61,358 bases of DNA from Dehalococcoidia bacterium (GCA_030690405.1 JAUYGU010000016.1:1-61358); one strand, 5' to 3'; shown: positions 17,148-25,720, counted from the stretch's first letter. The notes: generated by a model from the sequence alone, not told the origin. Numbers and translations are program-made.

Positions 17148-18215
17148 CTAAACAGTGGTTTTCACTGCTCGATCATCGCCCTTCTCAGCCGGCGCTTCCT
17201 GCTGCCAATCCAGGCCTACCCCTACCAGCGGCCGGCCGCAACGGGGACACCGGCCAGCCACCGTACGGTTAGCCATCATGAAGAGCCCGTCACGAATGAT
17301 AAGCAGATACGCGCAGCCCGGACAAAAAGTGTTTTGAGCCCCCGGCACGTTCCCGATGTACACGAAATCGAGACCTTCCTCCAGCCCGATCAGCCGCGCC
17401 TCATGCAACGTGGAGATGTCTGTCGGCGGCAAGTCTGACATTTTGTAGGCTGGGAAGAATCGGCTGATGTGCCAGGGCGTGTCTCGGCCCACGTCGTGGC
17501 TGAGAAACCGGGCTATGGCCCGCATCTCTTCGGGCGAATCGTTGCGGCCGGGTACCACCAGGGTAGTTACCTCCACCCATATCCCAAGGGCCTTAAGCAG
17601 CCGGATAGTATCCAGGACGGGCTTTAGAGTCGCGCCCACCACCTTGCGGTAGTACTGATCACTGAAGCTCTTGAGGTCGACATTAGCAGCGTCCAGATAT
17701 GGCCGGATGACCTCAATCGCTTCCGGCGTCTCGTAGCCGTTCGTGACGAGGATGTTGCGGAGACCGTGGCTGCGCGCTATCTCGGCCGTGTCCAGTGCGT
17801 ACTCGAAAAAGACGGTGGGTTCAGTGTATGTGTAGGCGATGCTCCGGCAGCCCAGCATTTGGGCGCGCTCGACGATCTCCTCGGGGGTGACCTCCTCGCC
17901 CAGCAGGAACTGCTCCGGGCTCACCACCTGGGAGACTTCCCAGTTCTGGCAGAAGAGGCAGTGAAAGTTGCAGCCCACCGTTGCGATGGAATACGAGGTG
18001 CTCCCCGGATAGAAGTGGAACAGTGGCTTCTTTTCGATCGGGTCCACGTGCTGGGAGACGATGCGACCGTACACATGGGTGTACAGCTTGCCTTCCCGAT
18101 TCTCCCTCACCCTGCATATCCCCACCCGGCCCGGAAAGATGACACAACGGTGAGCGCAGAGGTTGCAGCGCACGCGCCCTTCAGTCAGGCGTTCGTATAG
18201 CAGCGCCTCTTTCAT
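17148..18215 (-). CDS. amrS: AmmeMemoRadiSam-system radical SAM enzyme
   Basis: A 355-aa protein. An N-terminal zinc-type cluster region (CNLCAHRCVIFPGRVGICRV) is followed by DPIEKKPLFHFYPGS and the radical SAM motif GCNFHCLFCQNW (C-x3-C-x2-C) at about 82-90. YTYTEPTVFFEYALD and WHISRFFPAYKM are typical of AmrS. The C-terminus has GAQNTFCPGCAYLL and CPRCGRPLVG. The usual partners Memo (AmrB) and AMMECR1 (AmrA) are absent; instead the gene overlaps the stop of the upstream RRM gene by 4 nt. A decayed copy of the pair lies at 22,152-22,814 and a divergent AmrS-type gene at 49,587-50,669. Confidence 0.9.
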   Translation of the reverse strand: MKEALLYERLTEGRVRCNLCAHRCVIFPGRVGICRVRENREGKLYTHVYGRIVSQHVDPIEKKPLFHFYPGSTSYSIATVGCNFHCLFCQNWEVSQVVSPEQFLLGEEVTPEEIVERAQMLGCRSIAYTYTEPTVFFEYALDTAEIARSHGLRNILVTNGYETPEAIEVIRPYLDAANVDLKSFSDQYYRKVVGATLKPVLDTIRLLKALGIWVEVTTLVVPGRNDSPEEMRAIARFLSHDVGRDTPWHISRFFPAYKMSDLPPTDISTLHEARLIGLEEGLDFVYIGNVPGAQNTFCPGCAYLLIIRDGLFMMANRTVAGRCPRCGRPLVGVGLDWQQEAPAEKGDDRAVKTTV

Positions 18216-18562
18216 CGGCCTGGACTCCTTTCCGGCCGGTGCCGCCGCGGCTCAGGTCGTCCCTTTGGGGCGGCGCGGACGCGGTACTTCGGCCGGTACT
18301 CCGCCTCTTTTCTGCGCTCCGGGGCCGCCTCTACCCTGAGGCGCCGCCCATCCAGGATGTAACCGTTGAACTCCCGGACTATCTCCCGAGCGTCCGCCTC
18401 GGTGGGAACCTCAGCGATAGCGAAGCCGCGGGGCTTGCCCGTCAGCCGGTCGGTGGGCACGAACACAGCGGTAACCGTTGCCACCCGCGAAAGGAGTTCG
18501 TGCAACTGGGACGAAGTGACGTCATATGGCACATTACCAACAAACAGCTGAACCTCGGGCAT
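18212..18562 (-). CDS. RRM (RNA-recognition motif) protein
   Basis: A 116-aa protein with one complete RRM: RNP2 LFVGNVPY at about 6-13 and RNP1 PRGFAIAEV at about 44-52, then NGYILDGRRLRVEAA. The tail is Arg/Pro-rich and basic (RPEPRRHRPERSPGR). Small RRM proteins in bacteria bind single-stranded RNA and are often cold-inducible. GGAGGTGTG precedes the ATG. The stop overlaps amrS, so the two are translationally coupled. A paralogue with the same leader and neighbour is at 22,488. Confidence 0.9.
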   Translation of the reverse strand: MPEVQLFVGNVPYDVTSSQLHELLSRVATVTAVFVPTDRLTGKPRGFAIAEVPTEADAREIVREFNGYILDGRRLRVEAAPERRKEAEYRPKYRVRAAPKGRPEPRRHRPERSPGR

Positions 18563-18884
18563 CGCACACCTCCAGGTCCGGGGGCGAGTGCTTTCTCTTC
18601 CACCAAAAGCCTAATCCTCAGCGCCGGGCATGGCACCGTCCAATAGGGAGCAAGCCGCCGTGACTTTCGGCCCCTTCTAGCACGCACCGGATGCGGGGGT
18701 CAAACGGCCTGTTCGCAAAGCGACCAACGACCATGTCCTCGCGCGGGCTCTTAGTTCCCGACGGGCCGCCCCGGCCGGTCCTTGATGCCGCCGAACGGGG
18801 CCGTTTCGTATCTGGAGCCGGCCCTCGGCATCCTATCACGGCGCCAGTCATCGGCTGGCCCGGCGTGCACTGAACGCGGGCGAC
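18563..18884. other. Intergenic region upstream of the RRM-amrS pair
   Basis: Contains the GTGACTTTCGGCCC motif at 18,660-18,673, about 100 nt before the RRM start, and no supported gene. Confidence 0.45.
18660..18673. promoter_or_regulatory. Conserved motif GTGACTTTCGGCCC, copy 2
   Basis: Identical over 14 nt to 14,244-14,257. See that entry. Confidence 0.35.
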
Positions 18885-20015
18885 TCAGTAGCGCAGCACT
18901 GCGCCCAGGCCCCCTCGAGCCAGCAGCCATTCCCGGGCCTCGCCAAATACGATCTCGACCCGCGCTCCGTTAAGATAAGCCTTCTCCATCGCCCGTTCGA
19001 TAACATCGGGGATGGCCTTCCCATCGCTGGAGCAGAGCGGGCAGCGGTCGAGCGTTTCCGACGTAAAGTAGTCACAGCTGTGACACTCCCATCCCTCTGC
19101 CGTCGCCCCTTCGGCGATAGCGAGGATGTGCACGCGGCCCTCACGGACAGCGCTGATGGTCGGCTCTAAGCCCACGATCCCGCGGCCGCCCGACTCGGCG
19201 GAACTGACGATCTGCTCGATCCGCTCTTTCTCGCTCCGGCGCTCTTCCTCGCGCAGGACCCGTCGCGCCTGGTCAAGCACTTCCTCTTCGGTCTGATGCT
19301 TGAGGTCGACGGAGAAGGTCCCGACAACACGGCGCGACAGAGGCTCGGGAAGCATCTCGATAAATTCGTTTACCGCTTCCTCTGAACCGCCAACGACGAG
19401 GCGGTTGAACGGGCGGTCGTAGAATAACTCCTCGATCTCATCAACGACCTTCTTAAGGTGCTGCTCCACGTGGAACTCGATGTGGCGCTGGAAGCGGGCC
19501 TGTGCCCAGCCGCCCTGGTCGTGGCGGCCCGGCACTGCGCTCTCGATCTCGGCCTCCTCGTCGGCCATCCGCTGCTGGGAGGTGTAGATCGCGGCGTGGT
19601 CCCGCTGCACGACGGCCACGACAAAGCGCGGATACTCGTCGAGCACTTGCATGAGAAGCGAAGTATTGGTCGTGGTGTCAACGCTCACATAGGTCGGCAC
19701 CATCACGTCCAAGGGGACGACCTCCCAGATATCCGAGGGCTGTGAGGAAAAGATCGCTAGGCCGCGTCCACTGGGCAGGCCTTGTTCTAGGAACCTCAGC
19801 ACCTGGTCTTTCTCTCGGTCGGCGACCGAGGCCAGGTTCTCGTCGGCGGTCGTGCGCTGGAAGCGCTTGAGAGCCCCTTTGAACTTGGCTGCGGCCTGGT
19901 TGGGGTCGTACCTCAGTTGGGGGTCGATCTTCAGGTAGACGCTGAGGACGCCCTCATCGCTGCGCATGGCAGCAAGCCGCTCCAGTGCTTTGCGGGAGAT
20001 CATGGGCAATGCCAT
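18885..20015 (-). CDS. Bacterial eRF1-like (baeRF/VLRF1-type) protein
   Basis: A 376-aa protein with the layout of archaeal/eukaryotic release factor 1 relatives: domain 1 (VLSVYLKIDPQ), domain 2 (FVVAVVQRDHAAIYTSQQ, then QGGWAQARFQRHIEFHVEQH) and domain 3 (FNRLVVGGSEEAVNEFIEML). The position of the peptide-release GGQ loop reads GGW. The C-terminus has a zinc-ribbon-like CHSCDY and CPLCSS. Bacterial members are thought to act on stalled ribosomes; this function is by family, not shown here. Monocistronic. Confidence 0.8.
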   Translation of the reverse strand: MALPMISRKALERLAAMRSDEGVLSVYLKIDPQLRYDPNQAAAKFKGALKRFQRTTADENLASVADREKDQVLRFLEQGLPSGRGLAIFSSQPSDIWEVVPLDVMVPTYVSVDTTTNTSLLMQVLDEYPRFVVAVVQRDHAAIYTSQQRMADEEAEIESAVPGRHDQGGWAQARFQRHIEFHVEQHLKKVVDEIEELFYDRPFNRLVVGGSEEAVNEFIEMLPEPLSRRVVGTFSVDLKHQTEEEVLDQARRVLREEERRSEKERIEQIVSSAESGGRGIVGLEPTISAVREGRVHILAIAEGATAEGWECHSCDYFTSETLDRCPLCSSDGKAIPDVIERAMEKAYLNGARVEIVFGEAREWLLARGGLGAVLRY

Positions 20016-20386
20016 TGTAGCACCCTCGCGTGGAGCTCGCCGGCGAGGAGGCGGTCGGTTCCCAGACTTACGGATGGCCTCCAGCGACTGCAGCAGTGGA
20101 GGCGAAAAGCCGGGTCCGTCGCGCGGAAAGTAAGGCGGGGCCGGGGTGCCTAGTTTCGCGGTTACGTGCTGTAGAAACGAGGAGTACCTGAACCCGATTC
20201 AGTCTACCGGAACGCGTCCCTCGGACGGCGACATCGTATCTAAGATCCCATCTCTGTGAAGAAATCAACCCGAAGCACCTCCCCTACCTCATCGAAGAGG
20301 TCACCGCGCTGGATAGGCCGTTCCAGACGGTGCCTCGCCGCGGCGACGACGAGACCGCCGCGGCTATTTTCTTACCCCGCGAGCGG
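20016..20386. other. Gene-free stretch
   Basis: A short protein-like segment (INPKHLPYLIEEVTALDRPF, about 20,265-20,325, plus strand) has no start or continuation and may be another gene remnant. Nothing else is seen. Confidence 0.4.
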
Positions 20387-20689
20387 TTATTCGCCCAGAC
20401 CCTGTGCCATCTCCCTGAAGCGGTCCCACTTCGTGGCGACCCACGTCTCGGTCGTGGCGTGTCCGAACGAGCGGACGATCAGGGCAACCCTGGTGGCGGT
20501 GTCGTTGTCCGGCGCCTCGAAGATATCCAGGTAATCGTAGGGGCCGAGGACAGCGTAGTTGGAGACCCACTTCACGTTGGGGCACTCTCGCTTGATCCGC
20601 TCCTCGACCGCCTCATTCAACTCCTGGACCTTCTCCGGCCGCGTGAGCGCATCGGGTGAGAGTCTCGTCAGCATCACGAATGTCGCCAT
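20387..20689 (-). CDS. GYD-domain small protein, second copy
   Basis: A 100-aa protein: TFVMLTRLSPDALTRPEKVQ, then YAVLGPYDYLDIFEAPDNDT (GYD-equivalent GPYDYLDI) and ATRVALIVRSFGHATTETW. Dimeric alpha/beta-barrel fold of unknown function. AAAGGAGG upstream of the ATG. It overlaps the 3' end of the sigma-factor remnant by 16 nt and follows the aldo/keto reductase, so it may be cotranscribed with that gene. Unlike the copy at 9972 it lacks the TTGACA box. Confidence 0.85.
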   Translation of the reverse strand: MATFVMLTRLSPDALTRPEKVQELNEAVEERIKRECPNVKWVSNYAVLGPYDYLDIFEAPDNDTATRVALIVRSFGHATTETWVATKWDRFREMAQGLGE

Positions 20690-21063
20690 GGCGTGCCTCC
20701 TTTGCTGTGCTCCGGGCCGTCAATCGTGCGCTCCGTTGCCTGCTGGAACCTCTCGTCAGCCAGCAAAGCAGAATCGCGTGGTGATGCTGGAAAGATCTGG
20801 GAGCGTCGAAGGAGCTGGACATGGGCACGCAGCCGACGCACGAGCTGGCGTGCCAACCCTTGGTAATTGAAATCGTGCTCGTGCACTGCTTCGCATTGGA
20901 GACGCAGTAGGAAGTTGCCTTCCTCCATCTGGCGTCCCAGTTCGACCTCCTGCTCCGCCGTCAGCAGCGGCAGCTCACCAATCTCTCGAAGGTAAAGGCT
21001 CTCCGCGGACGGTAGCTCCTCTGCCTCTTGCCGTGCTGCCCTGTCTTCTCGAACCATCGCCAC
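20674..21063 (-). pseudogene. N-terminal stub of a primary-type sigma-70 factor
   Basis: The 129-aa frame has sigma region 1.2 (ESLYLREIGELPLLTAEQEV, then ELGRQMEEGNFLL) and then helical sequence (YQGLARQLVRRLRAHVQLL). Regions 2, 3 and 4 are absent; the frame ends in the leader of the GYD gene. Without region 2 it cannot bind a -10 element. It could be a stand-alone regulator but most likely is a truncated gene, like the nearby prs and amrS stubs. Confidence 0.55.
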
Positions 21064-21067
21064 CCCA

Positions 21068-22096
21068 TCAACCGCCTATCTGAGTCATAGCGGGTCGTAC
21101 CGGGCCTGCACCTGCGCCTGTTCGTTCGATGGAGGCGGCGATCCGGTCCATATCCTCGGAGGTTAGTCCCAGGGAGGCGCCCGCAATCCAGCTGTCGACT
21201 TGCTCGGGTGAGCGGCCGCCGACGATCGCGCCCGTGACCCCAGGCCAGGCAAGCGTCCACGCTATCGCAACCGCGCCGACGGAAACCTCGTGGTCAGAAG
21301 CCACGAGGCGGAGCGCGTCGCGGAGGGCCAGGTTCCGCTCTAAGGCCGGGCTTTGAAAGTCGGGGCTCCGGCGCCGCCAGTCGTCCTCTGCCAGGCCGGC
21401 TAGGCGCTCGGCCGAGAAGCCGTTGGTGAGCAGGCCGGACTGCAGGGGGCTGTAGACGATGACCCCGGTCTCGTTCTCCCGGCACCAAGGGATCGATTCT
21501 TCGCCTGCTTCTCTATGAATCAGCGAGAAGGGTGGCTGAAAGGAGTCAACGTGACGCACGGATTCGCATATCTCGAGCAGTGGGATGTCGAAGTTTGACA
21601 CGCCGATGGCGCGAACTTTACCCTGGTCAACGAGATCGGCCATTGCGCCCCAAGCCTCCTGCACGTTGTAGCTGTTCTCCGTGGGCGGCCAGTGCACCTG
21701 GTATAGGTCGATCACGTCGATATCCAGCCTCCGCAGTGAGGCCTCGACCTCCATGCGCACCATCTCGGGTGTAAAAACGCGCCGCGCTTCGGCCATCCGG
21801 TCAGACTCGTCCCAGATGAGTCCGCACTTGGTGAAGATGTAGGGCCGCCTGCTCCCAGGCACCTCCTTCATCGCCTTGCCGACCACCTCTTCCGAGTGAC
21901 CCAGGCCGTACACCGCGGCGGTGTCGATCCAGTTGATCCCCAGCTCGAGAGCGTGGTGGATCGCCCGAACGGACTGTTGGTCATCCTGCGGGCCCCATCC
22001 GTATGCCCACCCACCTCCACCGAGCGCCCAGGAGCCGAGGCCTACGGTGGTTACCTTCATGTCTGTTCGTCCAAGTCTTCGCCTGAGCAGAGTCAT
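21068..22096 (-). CDS. Aldo/keto reductase
   Basis: A 342-aa NADPH-dependent oxidoreductase of the AKR superfamily. Catalytic tetrad residues are visible: D in NWIDTAAVYG, Y in AAVYGLGHSE, K in YIFTKCGL and H in YQVHWPP. NADP-binding segments VGVSNF-like (AIGVSNFDIP) and VGGRSPEQVDSW lie in the C-terminal half. Length is normal. Substrate not predictable. It is followed after 4 nt by the sigma remnant. Confidence 0.92.
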   Translation of the reverse strand: MTLLRRRLGRTDMKVTTVGLGSWALGGGGWAYGWGPQDDQQSVRAIHHALELGINWIDTAAVYGLGHSEEVVGKAMKEVPGSRRPYIFTKCGLIWDESDRMAEARRVFTPEMVRMEVEASLRRLDIDVIDLYQVHWPPTENSYNVQEAWGAMADLVDQGKVRAIGVSNFDIPLLEICESVRHVDSFQPPFSLIHREAGEESIPWCRENETGVIVYSPLQSGLLTNGFSAERLAGLAEDDWRRRSPDFQSPALERNLALRDALRLVASDHEVSVGAVAIAWTLAWPGVTGAIVGGRSPEQVDSWIAGASLGLTSEDMDRIAASIERTGAGAGPVRPAMTQIGG

Positions 22097-22151
22097 ACGC
22101 CTGCTCCATTCGTTAATGATCGGGCTGTACCCTGTCTTATGCGGTCTGTAG

Positions 22152-22472
22152 TGCTCAACTCGAGGAACTGCGCGGGATCAATGACCTGTGAGATTTTCCA
22201 GTTTTGGCAGAACTGCCAATGGAAGTTGCACCCCACAGTCGTGATCGAATAGGCGGTGCTGCCGGGAAAGAAGTGGAAGAGCGGCTTCTTCTCGATGGGA
22301 TCCGCGTCCTGGCCGGCCGTGTGCCCGTACTCCAGGTTGTATACAGTACCGTCCCGGTTCTCACGCACTTCGCAGATGCCGACCGACCCGGGAAGATGAC
22401 ACAGCTATGTGCGTAGAGGTCGCACCGCACGCGCTCGCCCGGCAGGCGCTCCCAGAGGATCGCTTGCTTCAT
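22152..22472 (-). pseudogene. Decayed copy of amrS (5' part only)
   Basis: The start (MKQAILWERLPGERVRCDLY) aligns with the intact amrS at 17,148-18,215. A 1-nt deletion near 22,390 shifts the frame, after which VRENRDGTVYNLEYG and DPIEKKPLFHFFPGSTAYS continue the match. Key cysteines are changed: CNLCAHRC reads CDLYAHSC and GCNFHCLFC reads GCNFHWQFC. Homology ends at about DPAQFLE. The enzyme would lack its cluster and most of its barrel. Confidence 0.8.
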
Positions 22473-22487
22473 CGGCCGGGGCTCCTT

Positions 22488-22814
22488 TCAGGCCGGTGTG
22501 GCCGCACCGCAGGCCTGCCCTTTGATCCGGGGCCGGACCCTGTACTTGGGCACGTATGCTGTCTCCGGCTCCCGAACCAGCTCCACACGCAGTCGACGCA
22601 AGTCCAGTACGTATCCGTTGAACTCCCGGACGATCTCGTGGGCGTCCATTTCGCTGGCCACCTCAACCAGAGCGAAGCCTCGGGACCGGCCCGTCAGGCG
22701 GTCGAGGGGAATGTAAACTGACCTGATCTCTCCAACCCTCTCGAGCAGCCCTCGCAACTCCTCCTCACTGACCCCATAGGGAAGGTTGCCTACAAACAGC
22801 CGGGCCCCAACCAT
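22488..22814 (-). CDS. RRM protein, second copy
   Basis: A 108-aa protein with RNP2 LFVGNLPY and RNP1 SRGFALVEV, then NGYVLDLRRLRVELV and a basic tail. About half of its residues match the RRM protein at 18,212-18,562, and the leader GGAGGTGTGAC is shared. The gene appears intact although its amrS partner downstream is broken, which suggests the RRM protein is useful alone. A CTCTTTCGGCCCC sequence lies about 20 nt upstream. Confidence 0.85.
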   Translation of the reverse strand: MVGARLFVGNLPYGVSEEELRGLLERVGEIRSVYIPLDRLTGRSRGFALVEVASEMDAHEIVREFNGYVLDLRRLRVELVREPETAYVPKYRVRPRIKGQACGAATPA

Positions 22815-22948
22815 GTCACACCTCCGGTCTCTTTCGGCCCCTCCACCCAAAGGCTAGACCAGCGCTTGCCGAGAAGCCTGAGCCGTCTGCACCTAACAAT
22901 GTGTGACACTCGGCCTGTCCCCACCTACCGTGCGTTGGAGATGGAGCC

Positions 22949-23270
22949 ATGCTGGACAGAGAGAGCGAGGAGCATTGGAGAGCGATCAAGGAGAGCTACC
23001 CCGACGCCATCGTGTTTCACGAGGCCGAAGGGCTGTTCGTCGTCAGGGGTCGCGATATCGAGGTCATAGCCCAAGAGTTCGGCGTCAGGTCCAGCGGCGC
23101 GACGGTTGGCTGCGGAAGCACGGCTGCGAGGAGACGTTCGAGAGATTCAAGCGCTGGCTCCACGACGGCGACCGGCGCTCGCTCCGGGAGTACGGAGAGC
23201 TCTACGTCTACCAGGTCGGCGACTGGCATGAGGTTGACTGGGAGCTGACCACTGACCTGCCCCCAAACAC
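22949..23270 (+). pseudogene. Hypothetical gene, frameshifted
   Basis: One frame gives LDRESEEHWRAIKESYPDAI, then FHEAEGLFVVRGRDIEVIAQ. From about 23,085 the protein-like sequence continues in another frame: WLRKHGCEETFERFKRWLHD, YGELYVYQVGDWHEVDWELT. The two parts read as one about 105-aa protein interrupted by an indel. No family recognised. The 3' end abuts an IS3-type fragment. Confidence 0.5.
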
Positions 23271-23827
23271 TGGTCCACTCATAAATACAGTCCTGCCGCT
23301 ACTAACCGCTTAGTGTATTCCGTCCGGAACTCCTCCGGGGTGAGGTTCCCCAGGGAGGAGTGAGGGCAGTTCTGATTGTAGTCCTGTCTCCACTCTTCGG
23401 CGATACGCCGGGCGTGAGCGAGGGAGAGAAACCAGTGCTCGTTCAGGCACTCGTCCCGGAGGCGGCCGTTGAAGCTCTCGATGTAGGCGTTCTGCACCGG
23501 CTCCCCAGGCTCGATGAAGCGCAGGCGCACGCCGCACTCGTAGGCCCACTGGTCGAGCGCCCGGCTGGTCAGCTCCGGTCCGTTGTCCAGGACGATCTCA
23601 AGAGGTGTCGCCCCACGCTCGCTGATGATCCGGTCTAGCACCCGCGCCACACGTACTCCAGAAAGCGAGGTGTCGACCTCGATGGCCAGCGACTCTCGGG
23701 TGTAGGCATCGACGACCGTGAGCAGTCGTATCTTCCGTCCCCAGGCCGCCTGAAACACTATGAGCCGGTAGTGGGCCGGGAAGATCCTGCGGAGACGACT
23801 TCGGGCTGCTGAGGACTTGTGCGCCTG
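23271..23827 (-). mobile_element. IS3-type element fragment
   Basis: The fragment spans the 3' part of orfB and a 3' flank near 23,271. Its left side is cut and it ends at the stop codon of the acetyl-CoA hydrolase gene. It is probably related to the orfA stub at 9624-9785. Confidence 0.6.
23279..23758 (-). pseudogene. IS3-family transposase orfB, C-terminal integrase core
   Basis: About 159 residues of an rve-type integrase domain: [18 protein letters not shown] (first Asp), [20 protein letters not shown] (second Asp), [20 protein letters not shown] (Glu), ending [18 protein letters not shown]. The DDE triad is complete, but the N-terminal DNA-binding part and orfA are missing, so it is a remnant. 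Confidence 0.85.
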
Positions 23828-25720
23828 CTAGGCTGGCTGTTCAGGCTTTTCGTCGAAGCGGAAGCTAATGTTCCATGCGGTGCTATCGTACTTGCTTCGG
23901 ATGAGGTAACCCGCCTCCTGAAATACGCTTAGCATGGGGCGGTTGTCGGCCATCACCATGGCTGTGAAGCCTTCGATGCCGTTCATTATCGCAATGCGGA
24001 TGAGATGCTGCAGGAGGAATGTGCCCAGCCCGTGTCCCTGCCACTGGTCTCGCACCGCGAAAGCGCACTCGGCTAGGTTGGTAGCGGGGTCGCGGTCATA
24101 GCTGGCCACGGCGATGATCTGGTCGCGTTCCTCCTGCCGCTGCACTGCCACCAGCGCCATGCGGTCGCGGTAGTCGACGACCACGAAGTGCGTTACCTCC
24201 CGCCTGGGCATGCGCCGGACCGCTCTAAAGAAGCGATGATAGATGCTGTCTTTCGAGAGCGAGTAGAAGAACTCCAGCCAAAGATCGTCGTCGTTAGGCT
24301 TGACTGGCCGTACCAGGACGGTCTCGCCGCTGCTCAGGCTGAAGGTGGTCTCGGTGTCGTGTGGGTAGACGCCGGCGCCCGGCGGCGGGATCTCCTCCTC
24401 CATCAAGACATGTCGCTGCTCCTTGGCGAAGGCCAAAAGGTCGTGGCGGTGGTCGGGGTGCGCGATGCCTATGAGGGCCATCGCCCGCTGACGCGCGTTG
24501 CGTCCGTAGAGGTCGGCTACGCCGTACTCGGTCACAACGTAGTGGACATCACCCCGGCTGGTAACGACGCCCGCGCCTGGCTTGAGTTGCGGAACAATTC
24601 GTGAGATGGCTTCCCCCTCGACCATCGACGGAAGAGCGATGATGGGTCGACCGGCCTTGGAGCGGGCGGCGCCCCGGATGAAGTCCACCTGCCCACCGAT
24701 GCCGCTATAGAAGAAGTGCCCGAGGGAATCGGAACAAACTTGGCCTGTAAGGTCGACTTCGATGGCGGCGTTGATGGCCACCATTCGGTCGTTCTGGGCG
24801 ATGATGAAGGGGTCGTTCACGTAGTCGCTGGGGTGGAACTCGACCAGGGGGTTATCATCCACGAAGTCGTAAAGGCGCTGGGAGCCCATGACGAAGCTGA
24901 CGATGATCTTGCCACGATGCAGGGTCTTCCGGGTGTTGTTGATAATGCCGGACTGGATCAGGGCCAGCGCGCCGTCGGAGAGCATCTCTGTGTGCAGACC
25001 GAGGTCGTGCTTGTCGGTCAGGGATGCCAGGATGGCGTCGGGAATGGAGCCGATTCCAATCTGAAGAGTGGCGCCATCCTCCACCAGGGAGCTGACCCAA
25101 TGCCCGATAGCGCGGGATACGTCGTCAGGAGGCGGCTGAGTGACCTCCGGCAGAGGGGAGTCATGCTCCACCATTGCATCGATGGCATCGGCTGCGATGA
25201 AGCTGTCGCCGTGGGTCCGCGGCATGTGGGAGTTGACCTCGGCGATGACCATCTGGGCACACTCCGTGGCAGGCTTCACGATGTCAACGGAGACTCCGAG
25301 GCTGCAGAAGCCATGCTCGTCCGGGGGAGTCACCTGGATAAGTGCCACGTCGATGGGGACGCGCCCGCTGCGGAACAGGCGCGGCACCTCTGAGAGGAAG
25401 ACAGGAGTATAGTCGGCCTCGCCGGCGGCGACGGCGTCCCGGACATTGGGACCGACAAAGAACGCGTTGTGGCGGAAGGACTCTTTCACTGGCGGTAGGG
25501 CGTAGGGAGCCAGGCCAAGAGTCATGATGTGGATGATCTCGGCGGCGTGCAGATAATCGGCCCGAGCCATTAGCCGTTCTACGAGCAATTGCGGCTCGGC
25601 GGCACCGGAACCTACGAAAATGTGCTGGCCGCTCCGGACAACGCTCAGCGTCTCATCGGCGGAGCGCAACTTGTGGGCGTAGCGTCGGCGCCAGTTTGGG
25701 TCATAGGACGGCCTTGTCAT
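23828..25720 (-). CDS. Acetyl-CoA hydrolase/transferase fused to a GNAT acetyltransferase domain
   Basis: A 630-aa two-domain protein. Residues 1 to about 440 are an acetyl-CoA hydrolase/CoA-transferase: VGSGAAEPQLLVERL, GIGSIPDAILASL, HTEMLSDGALAL (catalytic Glu) and GGQVDFIRGAARSKAGRPII. Residues about 465-630 are GNAT (VLVRPVKPNDDDLWLEFFYS, RDQWQGHGLGTFLLQHLIRI acetyl-CoA loop). Such fusions may move acetyl or acyl groups from CoA to protein lysine or to a carboxylic acid. The start at 25,720 (MTRPSYDPNW) avoids an unconserved N-terminal tail. Confidence 0.9.
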   Translation of the reverse strand: MTRPSYDPNWRRRYAHKLRSADETLSVVRSGQHIFVGSGAAEPQLLVERLMARADYLHAAEIIHIMTLGLAPYALPPVKESFRHNAFFVGPNVRDAVAAGEADYTPVFLSEVPRLFRSGRVPIDVALIQVTPPDEHGFCSLGVSVDIVKPATECAQMVIAEVNSHMPRTHGDSFIAADAIDAMVEHDSPLPEVTQPPPDDVSRAIGHWVSSLVEDGATLQIGIGSIPDAILASLTDKHDLGLHTEMLSDGALALIQSGIINNTRKTLHRGKIIVSFVMGSQRLYDFVDDNPLVEFHPSDYVNDPFIIAQNDRMVAINAAIEVDLTGQVCSDSLGHFFYSGIGGQVDFIRGAARSKAGRPIIALPSMVEGEAISRIVPQLKPGAGVVTSRGDVHYVVTEYGVADLYGRNARQRAMALIGIAHPDHRHDLLAFAKEQRHVLMEEEIPPPGAGVYPHDTETTFSLSSGETVLVRPVKPNDDDLWLEFFYSLSKDSIYHRFFRAVRRMPRREVTHFVVVDYRDRMALVAVQRQEERDQIIAVASYDRDPATNLAECAFAVRDQWQGHGLGTFLLQHLIRIAIMNGIEGFTAMVMADNRPMLSVFQEAGYLIRSKYDSTAWNISFRFDEKPEQPA

